Assembly (NCBI GenBank): GCA_964509335.1 | Contig: CAZDXB010000001.1 | Location: 186,001 to 250,000 of the forward strand | Length of the DNA: 64,000 nucleotides | Reading direction: 5' to 3' | Origin: CAZDXB01 sp964509335 | GTDB taxonomy: Bacteria; Bacteroidota; Ignavibacteria; Kapaibacteriales; UBA2268 | Part shown: positions 1-6,429 of the stretch, in pieces | Layout: the number at the start of each line of letters is the position of its first letter | How positions within the stretch are numbered: the first letter of the stretch is position 1 | Made by a program: the position numbers and the translations under genes | The notes under the pieces: model-generated | Seen by the model: only the letters and a program-made list of their open reading frames with translations | What the model was told of the DNA's origin: nothing | Databases searched by the model: none

Positions 1-233
1 CTATTTATATTGTTGTTATTACTATTAGTTAATTGATTATTTGATTTCTCAAGTAATATTATTGAACTGTCTTTAATATAAGCGTTTAATTTAGGCGAGT
101 TGAAAATGTATTTTATATCGTCGCTCCATTGTCCTTTATTTTCAATAAAATATAAATTGTTGCAAAGCGCCGCTTCACTTGAAAACAAAATCGCTAGAAA
201 TACAATCGTTATATTTAAAATAAGTCTCTTCAT
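1..233 (-). CDS. Secreted protein, N-terminal part only (cut by window edge)
   Basis: An open frame starts at an ATG (complement of 231-233) and stays open to the left edge, about 77 codons. It begins with a Sec signal peptide (MKRLILNITIVFLAILFS, then SEAALC) followed by NNLYFIENKGQW. The ENKGQW motif right after the signal peptide is common at the mature N-terminus of large SBBP-repeat or type IX-secreted proteins of Bacteroidota and Chlorobiota, so this is probably the start of such a protein. The rest lies outside the window, so domains and function cannot be read. Confidence 0.6.
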   Translation of the reverse strand, partial: MKRLILNITIVFLAILFSSEAALCNNLYFIENKGQWSDDIKYIFNSPKLNAYIKDSSIILLEKSNNQLTNSNNNNIN

Positions 234-291
234 CCGTTTTTAACGCTTCCTAAATATTAGTATTATCGGCTTAAAAAGCCCAAAAATTGAA

Positions 292-1473
292 TTAATATCC
301 GTAACTAATCGAAGGCTTCCCTATCGGCGTGTCGGGAACGACGCGCTTTAATCCTTCGCCGTTAGCTCTTACGCAAAACAAATCGTAAGACGGCGGGTCG
401 GAGTTCTTATCCAAGCCGAATACGATTAAGCCGCCGTCCGGCGAAACAGCTATATAGTCGGTCGCCTTTCTTTCAAATCCCGGAAATTCCGCCTCAATTG
501 CCTCCCAAGAGATTACGTCTTCGATTTTCCCTTCGGTAACCGGATTATACAACGCTATGCCGTTTTCAGTCCATACCGCCGCTATTGATTTTTCGGCGGC
601 GAATTGTCTCGGTCCCGAAAGATTTTCCACTTCAAAGCTCGTCTCGCCAATATCTTTGTCGCCGGTCAAATAACTCAAGTTCGAATTTAGATTCAAAAAT
701 ACCTTCTCCGTCTTGTAATCGAGACCGACAAGCTCAATTCTCTCGCTTTGAAGCGAACTCGCCGCTTTCAGTTCGCCGTTGTTCAGAACGACAACCATAT
801 ATCCCAAATCGTTCGGAAGCCCATTGTCGTCTTTGTAACATTTCAAAGCGAACCAAACTTTATCTCCGGTTTCGTTAATTAGTATGTTGCTTGCGACAGG
901 CTCGACCATATCGACGCCCTGCAAATTGTTTGAAATGTATTCGGTAAGGTTGTATTGCTCTAAGTTCCATTCCTCAAAATCAAAAACGACGAGATTATAC
1001 TCGGTTCCTCTTAACGTGTCGAACTCCGCGACTGGATGATATCGCGCGTAATAAGCGGCTTTTTTGCCGTCCAAACTTAATTCGACTCCGACGTCGGTAA
1101 CGTAGTCGTAAATCCATCCATTGTAAGATGATTCTGGAAACGGTATCGGCGTAAAATCATTTTCGGTTCCCGCCCAGTATCTATGCGGAGCGTTCTCGTA
1201 TTCGAAAGCTATTTTTCCGTTCTCGCCGACCGCCGAAATATGAACGATTGATTCGGATAGTATCCGTTCGGGCGCGGAGCTTTCGTCGTAGTAATATTGG
1301 AACAATCCCGAATGCTCTGGGCGCCAGCCGTCGCTCTGGCTCAGATAGTAAAACACGTTATACTTTTTGTCGTATAAGTCGCCGTTGGAAGTAGGACCGT
1401 CCGAGCTATCGCAGAAGTTTAAAAAAACGGTCGTTACTATCATTAAGCCAAAAATAAGCGCGATTTTTCTCAT
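292..1473 (-). CDS. TolB/PD40-like beta-propeller lipoprotein, function unknown
   Basis: 393 aa. The N-terminus is a hydrophobic signal segment ending in a Cys at residue 21 (FLNFC, then DSSDG), so a lipoprotein is likely although the lipobox is weak. The body holds degenerate beta-propeller blades; the clearest is near the C-terminus (SPDGGLIVFGLDKNS then DLFCVRANG), the pattern of PD40/TolB blades. There are no catalytic residues I recognise. A ribosome binding site (AAAAGGAA about 9 nt before the ATG) supports the start. It lies 58 bp from the secreted protein at the left edge, on the same strand. I infer an envelope protein facing the periplasm or surface; substrate or partner unknown. 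Confidence 0.6.
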   Translation of the reverse strand: MRKIALIFGLMIVTTVFLNFCDSSDGPTSNGDLYDKKYNVFYYLSQSDGWRPEHSGLFQYYYDESSAPERILSESIVHISAVGENGKIAFEYENAPHRYWAGTENDFTPIPFPESSYNGWIYDYVTDVGVELSLDGKKAAYYARYHPVAEFDTLRGTEYNLVVFDFEEWNLEQYNLTEYISNNLQGVDMVEPVASNILINETGDKVWFALKCYKDDNGLPNDLGYMVVVLNNGELKAASSLQSERIELVGLDYKTEKVFLNLNSNLSYLTGDKDIGETSFEVENLSGPRQFAAEKSIAAVWTENGIALYNPVTEGKIEDVISWEAIEAEFPGFERKATDYIAVSPDGGLIVFGLDKNSDPPSYDLFCVRANGEGLKRVVPDTPIGKPSISYGY

Positions 1474-1670
1474 ATTTGTATTCCTTTTAACGTTATATTA
1501 TTATCAATATAGCTTTTCGATACATTCAAACAAACCGTAAAATATTGAAATTCCCGCTTTAAAGCAAAAAAATATAATAAACGGCGAGAAAACTTTTGAT
1601 TTTCTTTAAATTGCTTCTAAATTTACGATACTTTTAAAATAAGGAATCTTAAAATAAACGGACTATTGCT

Positions 1671-2834
1671 ATGACAAAAGACTTTCAAGCGAGCAGAATT
1701 AAAACGATACCGACTTCGATATTTTCGACGATGACCGAACTTGCTATTGAAAACAAAGCGGTAAACTTGGGGCAGGGCTTCCCCGACTTCGACGGTCCCG
1801 AATGGATTATGGACGCCGCCCGGGATGCTATGAGCAGGGGTAAAAACCAATACGCCCCGATGGCGGGGACTTTCACTTTAAGAAAACAACTATCAGAAAC
1901 ATACGAGCGTTTTTACGGGCTGAAATGGAATCCGCAAAACGAAATAAACGTAACCGCAGGCGCGACGGAAGCGCTATATTCCGTAATAACATCGCTTATA
2001 GAAGAAGGCGACGAAGCGATAATATTCGAACCGTTTTACGACGCCTATCAAGCGGACGTTCTTCTGGCTGGCGGCGAACCGAAATATATAACGCTTAAAA
2101 AGCCTGATTTCAGCTTCGATTTCGACGAACTCGAAAAGACGATTACGCCAAAAACAAAAATCATTATACTAAATACGCCGCACAACCCGACCGGTAAAAT
2201 CTTTAACAACGAAGAGTTAAAATTCATTGCGGATTTAGCGATTAAAAACGACTTGATTGTTATTAGCGACGAAGTTTACGAGTTCTTGCTTTTCGACGAC
2301 AACAAGCACGTCCCTATCGCTACCTTGCCCGGAATGAAAGACCGGACTATTACTATTTCTTCTACGGGAAAGACTTTCGGATTCACCGGTTGGAAAATCG
2401 GCTTCGTTTTCGCCGACGAAAAGTTAATAAAAGCTATGCAAAAGATTCATCAGTGGACGACCTTCGCCGTGAATACTCCAGGACAGCACGCTATGGCGCA
2501 AGCGTTCAGCCGTATAGACGAGTATTTGCCGAAATTCAGAGAAACTTATCAGAAAAAGCGGGATTTAATATACGAAGCTCTAAAAGAAACGCCGTTCAAA
2601 CCGCACTTGCCGCAGGGCAGCTATTTTATGATGGCGGACATCCCGGAAGACGTCTCGCTAACGGATTTCGAATGCGCCAAAAAGCTCGTTAAAGAAAACA
2701 AAGTGGCGACCATTCCCCCGTCGCCTTTCTACGCGAAATCAAAGGAAGGCGAAACTATGCTTCGGTTCTGCTTCGCGAAGAACGACGAGACGATTAGAGA
2801 AGGAATCCAAAAATTGAAAGAATTTGAGTTTTAA
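1671..2834 (+). CDS. PLP-dependent aminotransferase, methionine/kynurenine type (class I/II)
   Basis: 387 aa, the usual length of fold-type I class I/II aminotransferases. Visible landmarks: NLGQGFPDFDGP near the N-terminus, the PLP-phosphate motif AGATEALYS, NTPHNPTG, SDEVYEFLLFDD, and the Schiff-base lysine in SSTGKTFGFTGWKIG (Lys234), then an arginine in MLRFCFAK. The GQGFPDF start and the SSTGKTFGFTGWK segment are typical of the YbdL/methionine aminotransferase and kynurenine aminotransferase branch, which moves the amino group of methionine, glutamine or aromatic amino acids to a 2-oxo acid in the cytoplasm. The exact substrate cannot be read from sequence. It is transcribed alone and divergently from the lipoprotein at 292-1473. 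Confidence 0.85.
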   Translation: MTKDFQASRIKTIPTSIFSTMTELAIENKAVNLGQGFPDFDGPEWIMDAARDAMSRGKNQYAPMAGTFTLRKQLSETYERFYGLKWNPQNEINVTAGATEALYSVITSLIEEGDEAIIFEPFYDAYQADVLLAGGEPKYITLKKPDFSFDFDELEKTITPKTKIIILNTPHNPTGKIFNNEELKFIADLAIKNDLIVISDEVYEFLLFDDNKHVPIATLPGMKDRTITISSTGKTFGFTGWKIGFVFADEKLIKAMQKIHQWTTFAVNTPGQHAMAQAFSRIDEYLPKFRETYQKKRDLIYEALKETPFKPHLPQGSYFMMADIPEDVSLTDFECAKKLVKENKVATIPPSPFYAKSKEGETMLRFCFAKNDETIREGIQKLKEFEF

Positions 2835-2880
2835 TTGACAAAATGACGGTAGAATTTATCAATAGCTTTTTAAAACAGAA

Positions 2881-2956
2881 CGTAGTGGCGAACCTATGTC
2901 TTCGCCCACTAACGGAAATTCATTCTTTCTGGCGGACACGCAGGTCTGCCCCTACG
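2881..2956. repeat. Degenerate inverted repeat pair (GTAGGGGC family)
   Basis: The 170-bp gap between the aminotransferase and tadA holds two related 26-bp units facing each other. The left unit begins CGTAGTGGCGAACCT. The reverse complement of the right unit begins CGTAGGGGCAGACCT. They match at about 19 of 26 positions. Each is itself partly palindromic. The GTAGGGGC end recurs at 9913 and 61695. It looks like a worn intergenic palindromic element. No gene is visible here. Confidence 0.5.
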
Positions 2957-3004
2957 ACTTGTAAAACTATATGACAAAAAACGTCAATATTTTGAATTAG
3001 AATA

Positions 3005-3463
3005 ATGACTAAAGACGAAAAATATATGAGCTGGGCGTTGGAAGAAGCCGAAAAAGCTTTGGAAAGCGAAGACGCGCCAATTGGAGCGGTAATCGTAAAA
3101 GGCGATAATATAATCGGAAGCGGTTATAATCAAGTGGAAAAAAACGGCGACCCCAGCGCTCACGCGGAAATGATAGCGATTAAAGAAGCCGTACAAAACA
3201 ACGGCTACAAACGACTGCTCGACTGCGATATTTACGTAACGGTCGAGCCTTGCGCAATGTGCGCCGGGGCTATAGTCTTGGCTCGATTGCGAAGGATTGT
3301 ATTCGGCGCTTACGACCCGAAAGCCGGCGCGTGCGGCAGCTTATATAATATACCGTCGGACGAGCGATTGAATCATAAATGCGAAATCGTCCCCGGGGTT
3401 CTGCAAGAAGAATGCTCGCAAATTCTAAAAGATTTTTTCAAAAAAATAAGAAACGCTAAATGA
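3005..3463 (+). CDS. tadA: tRNA-specific adenosine deaminase TadA
   Basis: 152 aa, the normal TadA length. It deaminates adenosine 34 of tRNA-Arg(ACG) to inosine in the cytoplasm. The cytidine/deoxycytidylate deaminase zinc site is complete: HAEM gives the zinc ligand His53 and catalytic Glu55, and PCAMCAGAI gives zinc ligands Cys83 and Cys86. The segment RLRRIVFGAYDPKAGACGSL is typical of TadA rather than of cytidine or guanine deaminases. The stop codon overlaps the start of rsmI (ATGA), so the two are probably translated together. Confidence 0.93.
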   Translation: MTKDEKYMSWALEEAEKALESEDAPIGAVIVKGDNIIGSGYNQVEKNGDPSAHAEMIAIKEAVQNNGYKRLLDCDIYVTVEPCAMCAGAIVLARLRRIVFGAYDPKAGACGSLYNIPSDERLNHKCEIVPGVLQEECSQILKDFFKKIRNAK

Positions 3464-4161
3464 ACGCTAAAGACAACGGCGAAGAAACTCTACAGCCCGC
3501 TCTATATTTAGTTCCGACGCCAATAGGCAATATGGACGACATAACCTTGCGCGCTTTGAAAGTATTAAATCGAGCCGACATTATCGCCTGCGAAGACACT
3601 CGCCGAACGGGGATATTGCTTAAGCGGCACGATATCAAAGCGAAAAAAATCGTCAACTATCGAGAGCAAAACGAACGAAAACAAGCGAAAAGATTGGTCG
3701 AAGAAATCAAATCGTCCAAATCCGTCGCGCTGGCAAGCGACGCCGGCTATCCGCTGATATCCGACCCGGGCTATAGAATAGTCCAAGCCGCTATCGAAAA
3801 CGAAATAAAAATAATCCCCCTGCCCGGTTGCGCGGCGTTCGTTCCGGCATTGGCGGCGAGCGGCTTGCCCGTCGATAAATTCGTTTTTTTAGGCTTCCCG
3901 CCGCACAAAAAAGGTCGTCAAACGTTTATCAAGAATTTGAGCGAATACGATTCGACAGTAATCCTTTACGAATCGCCGTATAGAATAAAGAAGCTATTAG
4001 ACGAAATATCCGAGCATTTAGGCGACGAAACCCAAATCTGCTTAGCTCGCGAAATATCCAAAAAGTTCGAAGAGTTCATAAGAGGGGCGGTCGGCGAAGT
4101 AAAGGAAAGCGTTGGCGATAAAAACGTTAAAGGCGAATTTGTCGTTGTTATTGGGCGTTGA
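3460..4161 (+). CDS. rsmI: 16S rRNA (cytidine-1402 2'-O) methyltransferase RsmI
   Basis: 233 aa. A SAM-dependent tetrapyrrole-methylase-fold enzyme that 2'-O-methylates C1402 in the decoding centre of 16S rRNA. The family signatures are visible: LYLVPTPIGNMDDIT, ALKVLNRADIIACEDTRRT, ALASDAGYPLISDPG, PLPGCAAFVPALAASG, and FVFLGFPP. It is somewhat shorter than the E. coli enzyme (about 286 aa), ending after VKGEFVVVIG without the extra C-terminal domain; this is common. The ATG overlaps the tadA stop by 4 nt, giving a tadA-rsmI operon of tRNA/rRNA modification genes. Confidence 0.93.
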   Translation: MNAKDNGEETLQPALYLVPTPIGNMDDITLRALKVLNRADIIACEDTRRTGILLKRHDIKAKKIVNYREQNERKQAKRLVEEIKSSKSVALASDAGYPLISDPGYRIVQAAIENEIKIIPLPGCAAFVPALAASGLPVDKFVFLGFPPHKKGRQTFIKNLSEYDSTVILYESPYRIKKLLDEISEHLGDETQICLAREISKKFEEFIRGAVGEVKESVGDKNVKGEFVVVIGR

Positions 4162-4176
4162 TTTTTCTTTCAATTG

Positions 4177-4233
4177 CAACGAGCTTTAGCTCGTTGATAA
4201 ATATAAATGGAAAACAATTTTAGGCTTTAGCCT
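4177..4233. repeat. Two short perfect hairpins after rsmI
   Basis: CAACGAGCT (4177-4185), loop TT, AGCTCGTTG (4188-4196) is a perfect 9-bp hairpin. A smaller one (AGGCT TT AGCCT) follows near 4222-4233. The first could end rsmI transcription, but no clear T-run follows, so a dispersed palindromic repeat is as likely. The gap 4162-4613 otherwise holds only a worn GC-rich stretch (about 4240-4345) with fragments of inverted repeats and no convincing gene. Confidence 0.4.
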
Positions 4234-4613
4234 TTAACATCTCCCCAGTAGCTTGGGCGCTTCTGCTTGTTGTATGGCTTCTGTTCGGAATTCCGCTTTC
4301 TCCGGGCGCCGGAATTCACTATGAGCTTCCGTAAGATTTTCGACGTTGAAAAAAAATTATTTGGCATTCTGTTATATATTACTTAAAATTGCGGCTGGCT
4401 TAGCGTCGCTCTTTAGCGAAAGAGTAAGAAAATTAAATAGTTTGTATAACTCTTTAGATTAAAGAAAACAAATAAATTATGAATCGGTCGTATAAAACGC
4501 TATTGAAAAAAAGAAAGAATCTGAGACGCGATTTTATAAAGTTATGGAACTCTTACGTTCTTAAAGCTGCAATACTCGATTTCTATACTCAAACGACAAC
4601 CCCAAACTTTCAA

Positions 4614-4670
4614 ATGGACAACTGTTGTATCTGTCTTGGAATTGTTCCGAGACGCGTCCATCCTCGCTAA
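4614..4670 (+). CDS. Cysteine-codon leader peptide of the cysteine synthase attenuator
   Basis: An 18-codon frame reads MDNCCICLGIVPRRVHPR and then TAA. Three of its codons 4-7 are Cys TGT (4623-4625, 4626-4628, 4632-4634), unusual for random sequence. It sits 100 bp before a cysteine synthase gene and just ahead of a strong terminator. The frame is open further upstream to an ATG at 4479 (63 codons), so the true start is not certain; no clear ribosome binding site precedes either ATG. I infer a leader peptide whose translation senses charged tRNA-Cys; it is not expected to act as a protein. Confidence 0.55.
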   Translation: MDNCCICLGIVPRRVHPR

Positions 4671-4737
4671 TTACGGATATATAATTAATCAAAATCACTA
4701 AAGCTCTCGGAACTACCACCGAGAGCTTTTTTATTTT
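4632..4737 (+). promoter_or_regulatory. Candidate cysteine-responsive transcription attenuator
   Basis: Four segments form mutually exclusive pairs. Segment 1 TCTTGGAA (4634-4641) pairs with segment 2 TTCCGAGA (4645-4652), extendable by a G-C and a T-G pair. Segment 2 also pairs perfectly over 8 bp with segment 3 TCTCGGAA (4705-4712). Segment 3 is the 5' arm of the terminator ending at 4729. Segment 1 overlaps the last Cys codon of the leader frame. In a classical model, a ribosome stalled at the Cys codons hides segment 1, segment 2 captures segment 3, and the terminator cannot form. With enough Cys-tRNA, 1:2 and the terminator form. This is read from the sequence; no expression data support it. 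Confidence 0.6.
4700..4737 (+). terminator. Intrinsic terminator before the cysteine synthase gene
   Basis: A perfect 11-bp stem, AAAGCTCTCGG (4700-4710) with CCGAGAGCTTT (4719-4729), loop of 8 nt, followed by a T-rich run (TTTTTTATTTTTTA). It lies 34 nt before the next gene rather than after one, which is where an attenuator terminator should be. Confidence 0.8.
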
Positions 4738-4770
4738 TTATAAAATTAAAAATTATGTAGAACTAATTTA

Positions 4771-5664
4771 ATGAACATTATGAAAGACTTAATGCAAATT
4801 ATAGGGAACACCCCTCTAATTATGCTTGAAAAAATACAAGTAAATAAGAAAGTAAATATTTTTGCTAAGCTAGAGGGACAAAATCCGGGAGGCTCGATAA
4901 AAGACAGAGCGGCTCTGTATATGGTTGAACAAGCGGAAAAAAGAGGCGAACTGAAGCGCGGAAAAATTATATTAGAAGCGACTAGCGGTAATATGGGAAT
5001 AGCTTTAGCTATGATAGGCGCTTTTAAGGGGTACGAAGTTCATATAGTTATGTTCGAAAACGCTAGCGAAGAACGCAAAGCTATGCTTAAAGCGTTCGGC
5101 GCAAAATTGACGCTTACAAATCGTAACAACGGAACGAAAGGGGCTATATCGAAAGCAAAAGAACTCGTTAAAAATTCGCCGCAATTATACTGGTTTTCTA
5201 ATCAATTTAACAATAAAGACAACGCGCGAGCTCATTACTACGGCGTCGCTTCAGAACTACTGCGCGAAGCTAGGGATATCGATTATTTGATTTCCGGAAT
5301 CGGGACTTCGGGAACTATTATCGGAATTGCAAACAGATTTAAAAAAGATTCACCGGGAACGAAAATCATAGGCGTAATTCCCCCGCCCGGCTATAAAATT
5401 CAAGGAATACAAAATCCTCAAAAAGATTTTTATGGAGAAATATACGAAGAGAATTTAATAAATAAGCTATTACAAATTTCTGAAAAAAAAGCTTTTGAAA
5501 TGTCGAGAAAGATTGCGAAAGAAGAGGGACTTTTTGTAGGTATGAGTTCGGGCGCGGCGCTTTACGCCGCAGTTAAAACAGCCGAAAAGATAAACGCGGG
5601 AAACATAGTCGTTATGTTACCGGACAGAGGCGAAAAATATTTAAGCGCTAATTTATATAAATAA
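4771..5664 (+). CDS. Cysteine synthase (O-acetylserine sulfhydrylase family)
   Basis: 297 aa, usual for CysK/CysM. Fold-type II PLP enzyme that makes L-cysteine from O-acetylserine and sulfide (CysM types also take thiosulfate). Landmarks: IGNTPLIMLE, the PLP lysine in NPGGSIKDRAAL (Lys44), ATSGNMGIALAMIGA (substrate loop), the phosphate loop as GIGTSGTIIG, and GMSSGAALYAA near the C-terminus. The GIKDRAA-like and GTSGT variants lean to the CysM side, but I cannot separate CysK from CysM safely. Three in-frame ATGs (4771, 4780, 4792) make the start uncertain by a few residues. The upstream attenuator suggests control by cysteine supply. Confidence 0.88.
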   Translation: MNIMKDLMQIIGNTPLIMLEKIQVNKKVNIFAKLEGQNPGGSIKDRAALYMVEQAEKRGELKRGKIILEATSGNMGIALAMIGAFKGYEVHIVMFENASEERKAMLKAFGAKLTLTNRNNGTKGAISKAKELVKNSPQLYWFSNQFNNKDNARAHYYGVASELLREARDIDYLISGIGTSGTIIGIANRFKKDSPGTKIIGVIPPPGYKIQGIQNPQKDFYGEIYEENLINKLLQISEKKAFEMSRKIAKEEGLFVGMSSGAALYAAVKTAEKINAGNIVVMLPDRGEKYLSANLYK

Positions 5665-5717
5665 CAAAGCGACAAAATGAGTTGTATTCTTCAGACGCGC
5701 CGCGCCTATTATTACGC

Positions 5718-5748
5718 TGTGAAAATCCGACAAAAATCGTTAAGTTTG
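5718..5748 (+). promoter_or_regulatory. Possible Bacteroidota-type promoter for tmk
   Basis: TAAGTTTG (5741-5748) fits the Bacteroidota -7 element TAnnTTTG. TGTG (5718-5721), one mismatch from TTTG, lies 19 nt upstream, the expected spacing. The tmk start is 28 nt downstream. Confidence 0.35.
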
Positions 5749-5775
5749 TATTTATTTAAAATTGACGACGAGTAG

Positions 5776-6387
5776 ATGTTTATAACGTTTGAAGGCATAG
5801 ACGGCTGCGGCAAAACGACGCAATTGGAAATGGCGGCGGATTATCTGGAGGATAACGGCGCTTCCGTTTTGAAATTGCGGGAGCCGGGCGGTTCCGAGTT
5901 CTCCGAGAAAATCAGAGATTTACTGCTCCACTATAAATACGAGTTAGAGCCGGAAAGCGAGCTTTTTCTATTCGAAGCGGCAAGAGCGGATTTGGTCGCC
6001 AAGGTAATCAAGCCCGCCCTAAATAAAGGAAAAATAGTTCTTTGCGACAGATTTTTCGACTCGACAACCGCTTATCAAGGCGGCGGCAGAGAGTTGCCGC
6101 TCGATTTAATTACGCGAATAAACGATTTAGCCGCCGGTTCGTTGGAGCCGGATATGACTTTCTTTTTCGACGTGTCGCTTGAAACCTCGAAGGGAAGGTC
6201 GAAAAACAAACGCAAAGACAGAATAGAAAACAATAACGACGATTTTTTCAAAAGAACCGTAGAAATTTTTAAAAAAATTGCCGAGCGAGAACCAAATAGG
6301 TTTGTCGTCTTTAACGGAGAGGAAAAGCCCGAAATAATTCACGAAAATATTTTGAAAATTCTAAAAAATAGATTAAAATGGGGTTGA
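5776..6387 (+). CDS. tmk: Thymidylate kinase
   Basis: 203 aa, normal length. Phosphorylates dTMP to dTDP in the cytoplasm. The P-loop is FEGIDGCGKTTQ at the N-terminus, followed by LREPGGSEFSEKIRDLLL (the DRX/EPGG thymidylate-binding segment), LFLFEAARADLV, CDRFFDSTTAYQGGGR and FFFDV. These are the standard marks of Tmk. The 110-bp gap before it separates it from the cysteine synthase, and it probably has its own promoter. A type IX-secreted metalloprotease follows 42 bp later on the same strand. Confidence 0.94.
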   Translation: MFITFEGIDGCGKTTQLEMAADYLEDNGASVLKLREPGGSEFSEKIRDLLLHYKYELEPESELFLFEAARADLVAKVIKPALNKGKIVLCDRFFDSTTAYQGGGRELPLDLITRINDLAAGSLEPDMTFFFDVSLETSKGRSKNKRKDRIENNNDDFFKRTVEIFKKIAEREPNRFVVFNGEEKPEIIHENILKILKNRLKWG

Positions 6388-6429
6388 AAAATTAAGAAAT
6401 TATGTATTCTAACTGTTGGTTAAGGAAGT

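Noticed and set aside
4479..4613. First 45 codons of the 63-codon frame ending at 4670, as a real protein
   Set aside because: No ribosome binding site, no recognisable family and a random-looking sequence. Only the Cys-rich last 18 codons fit a role, as leader peptide.
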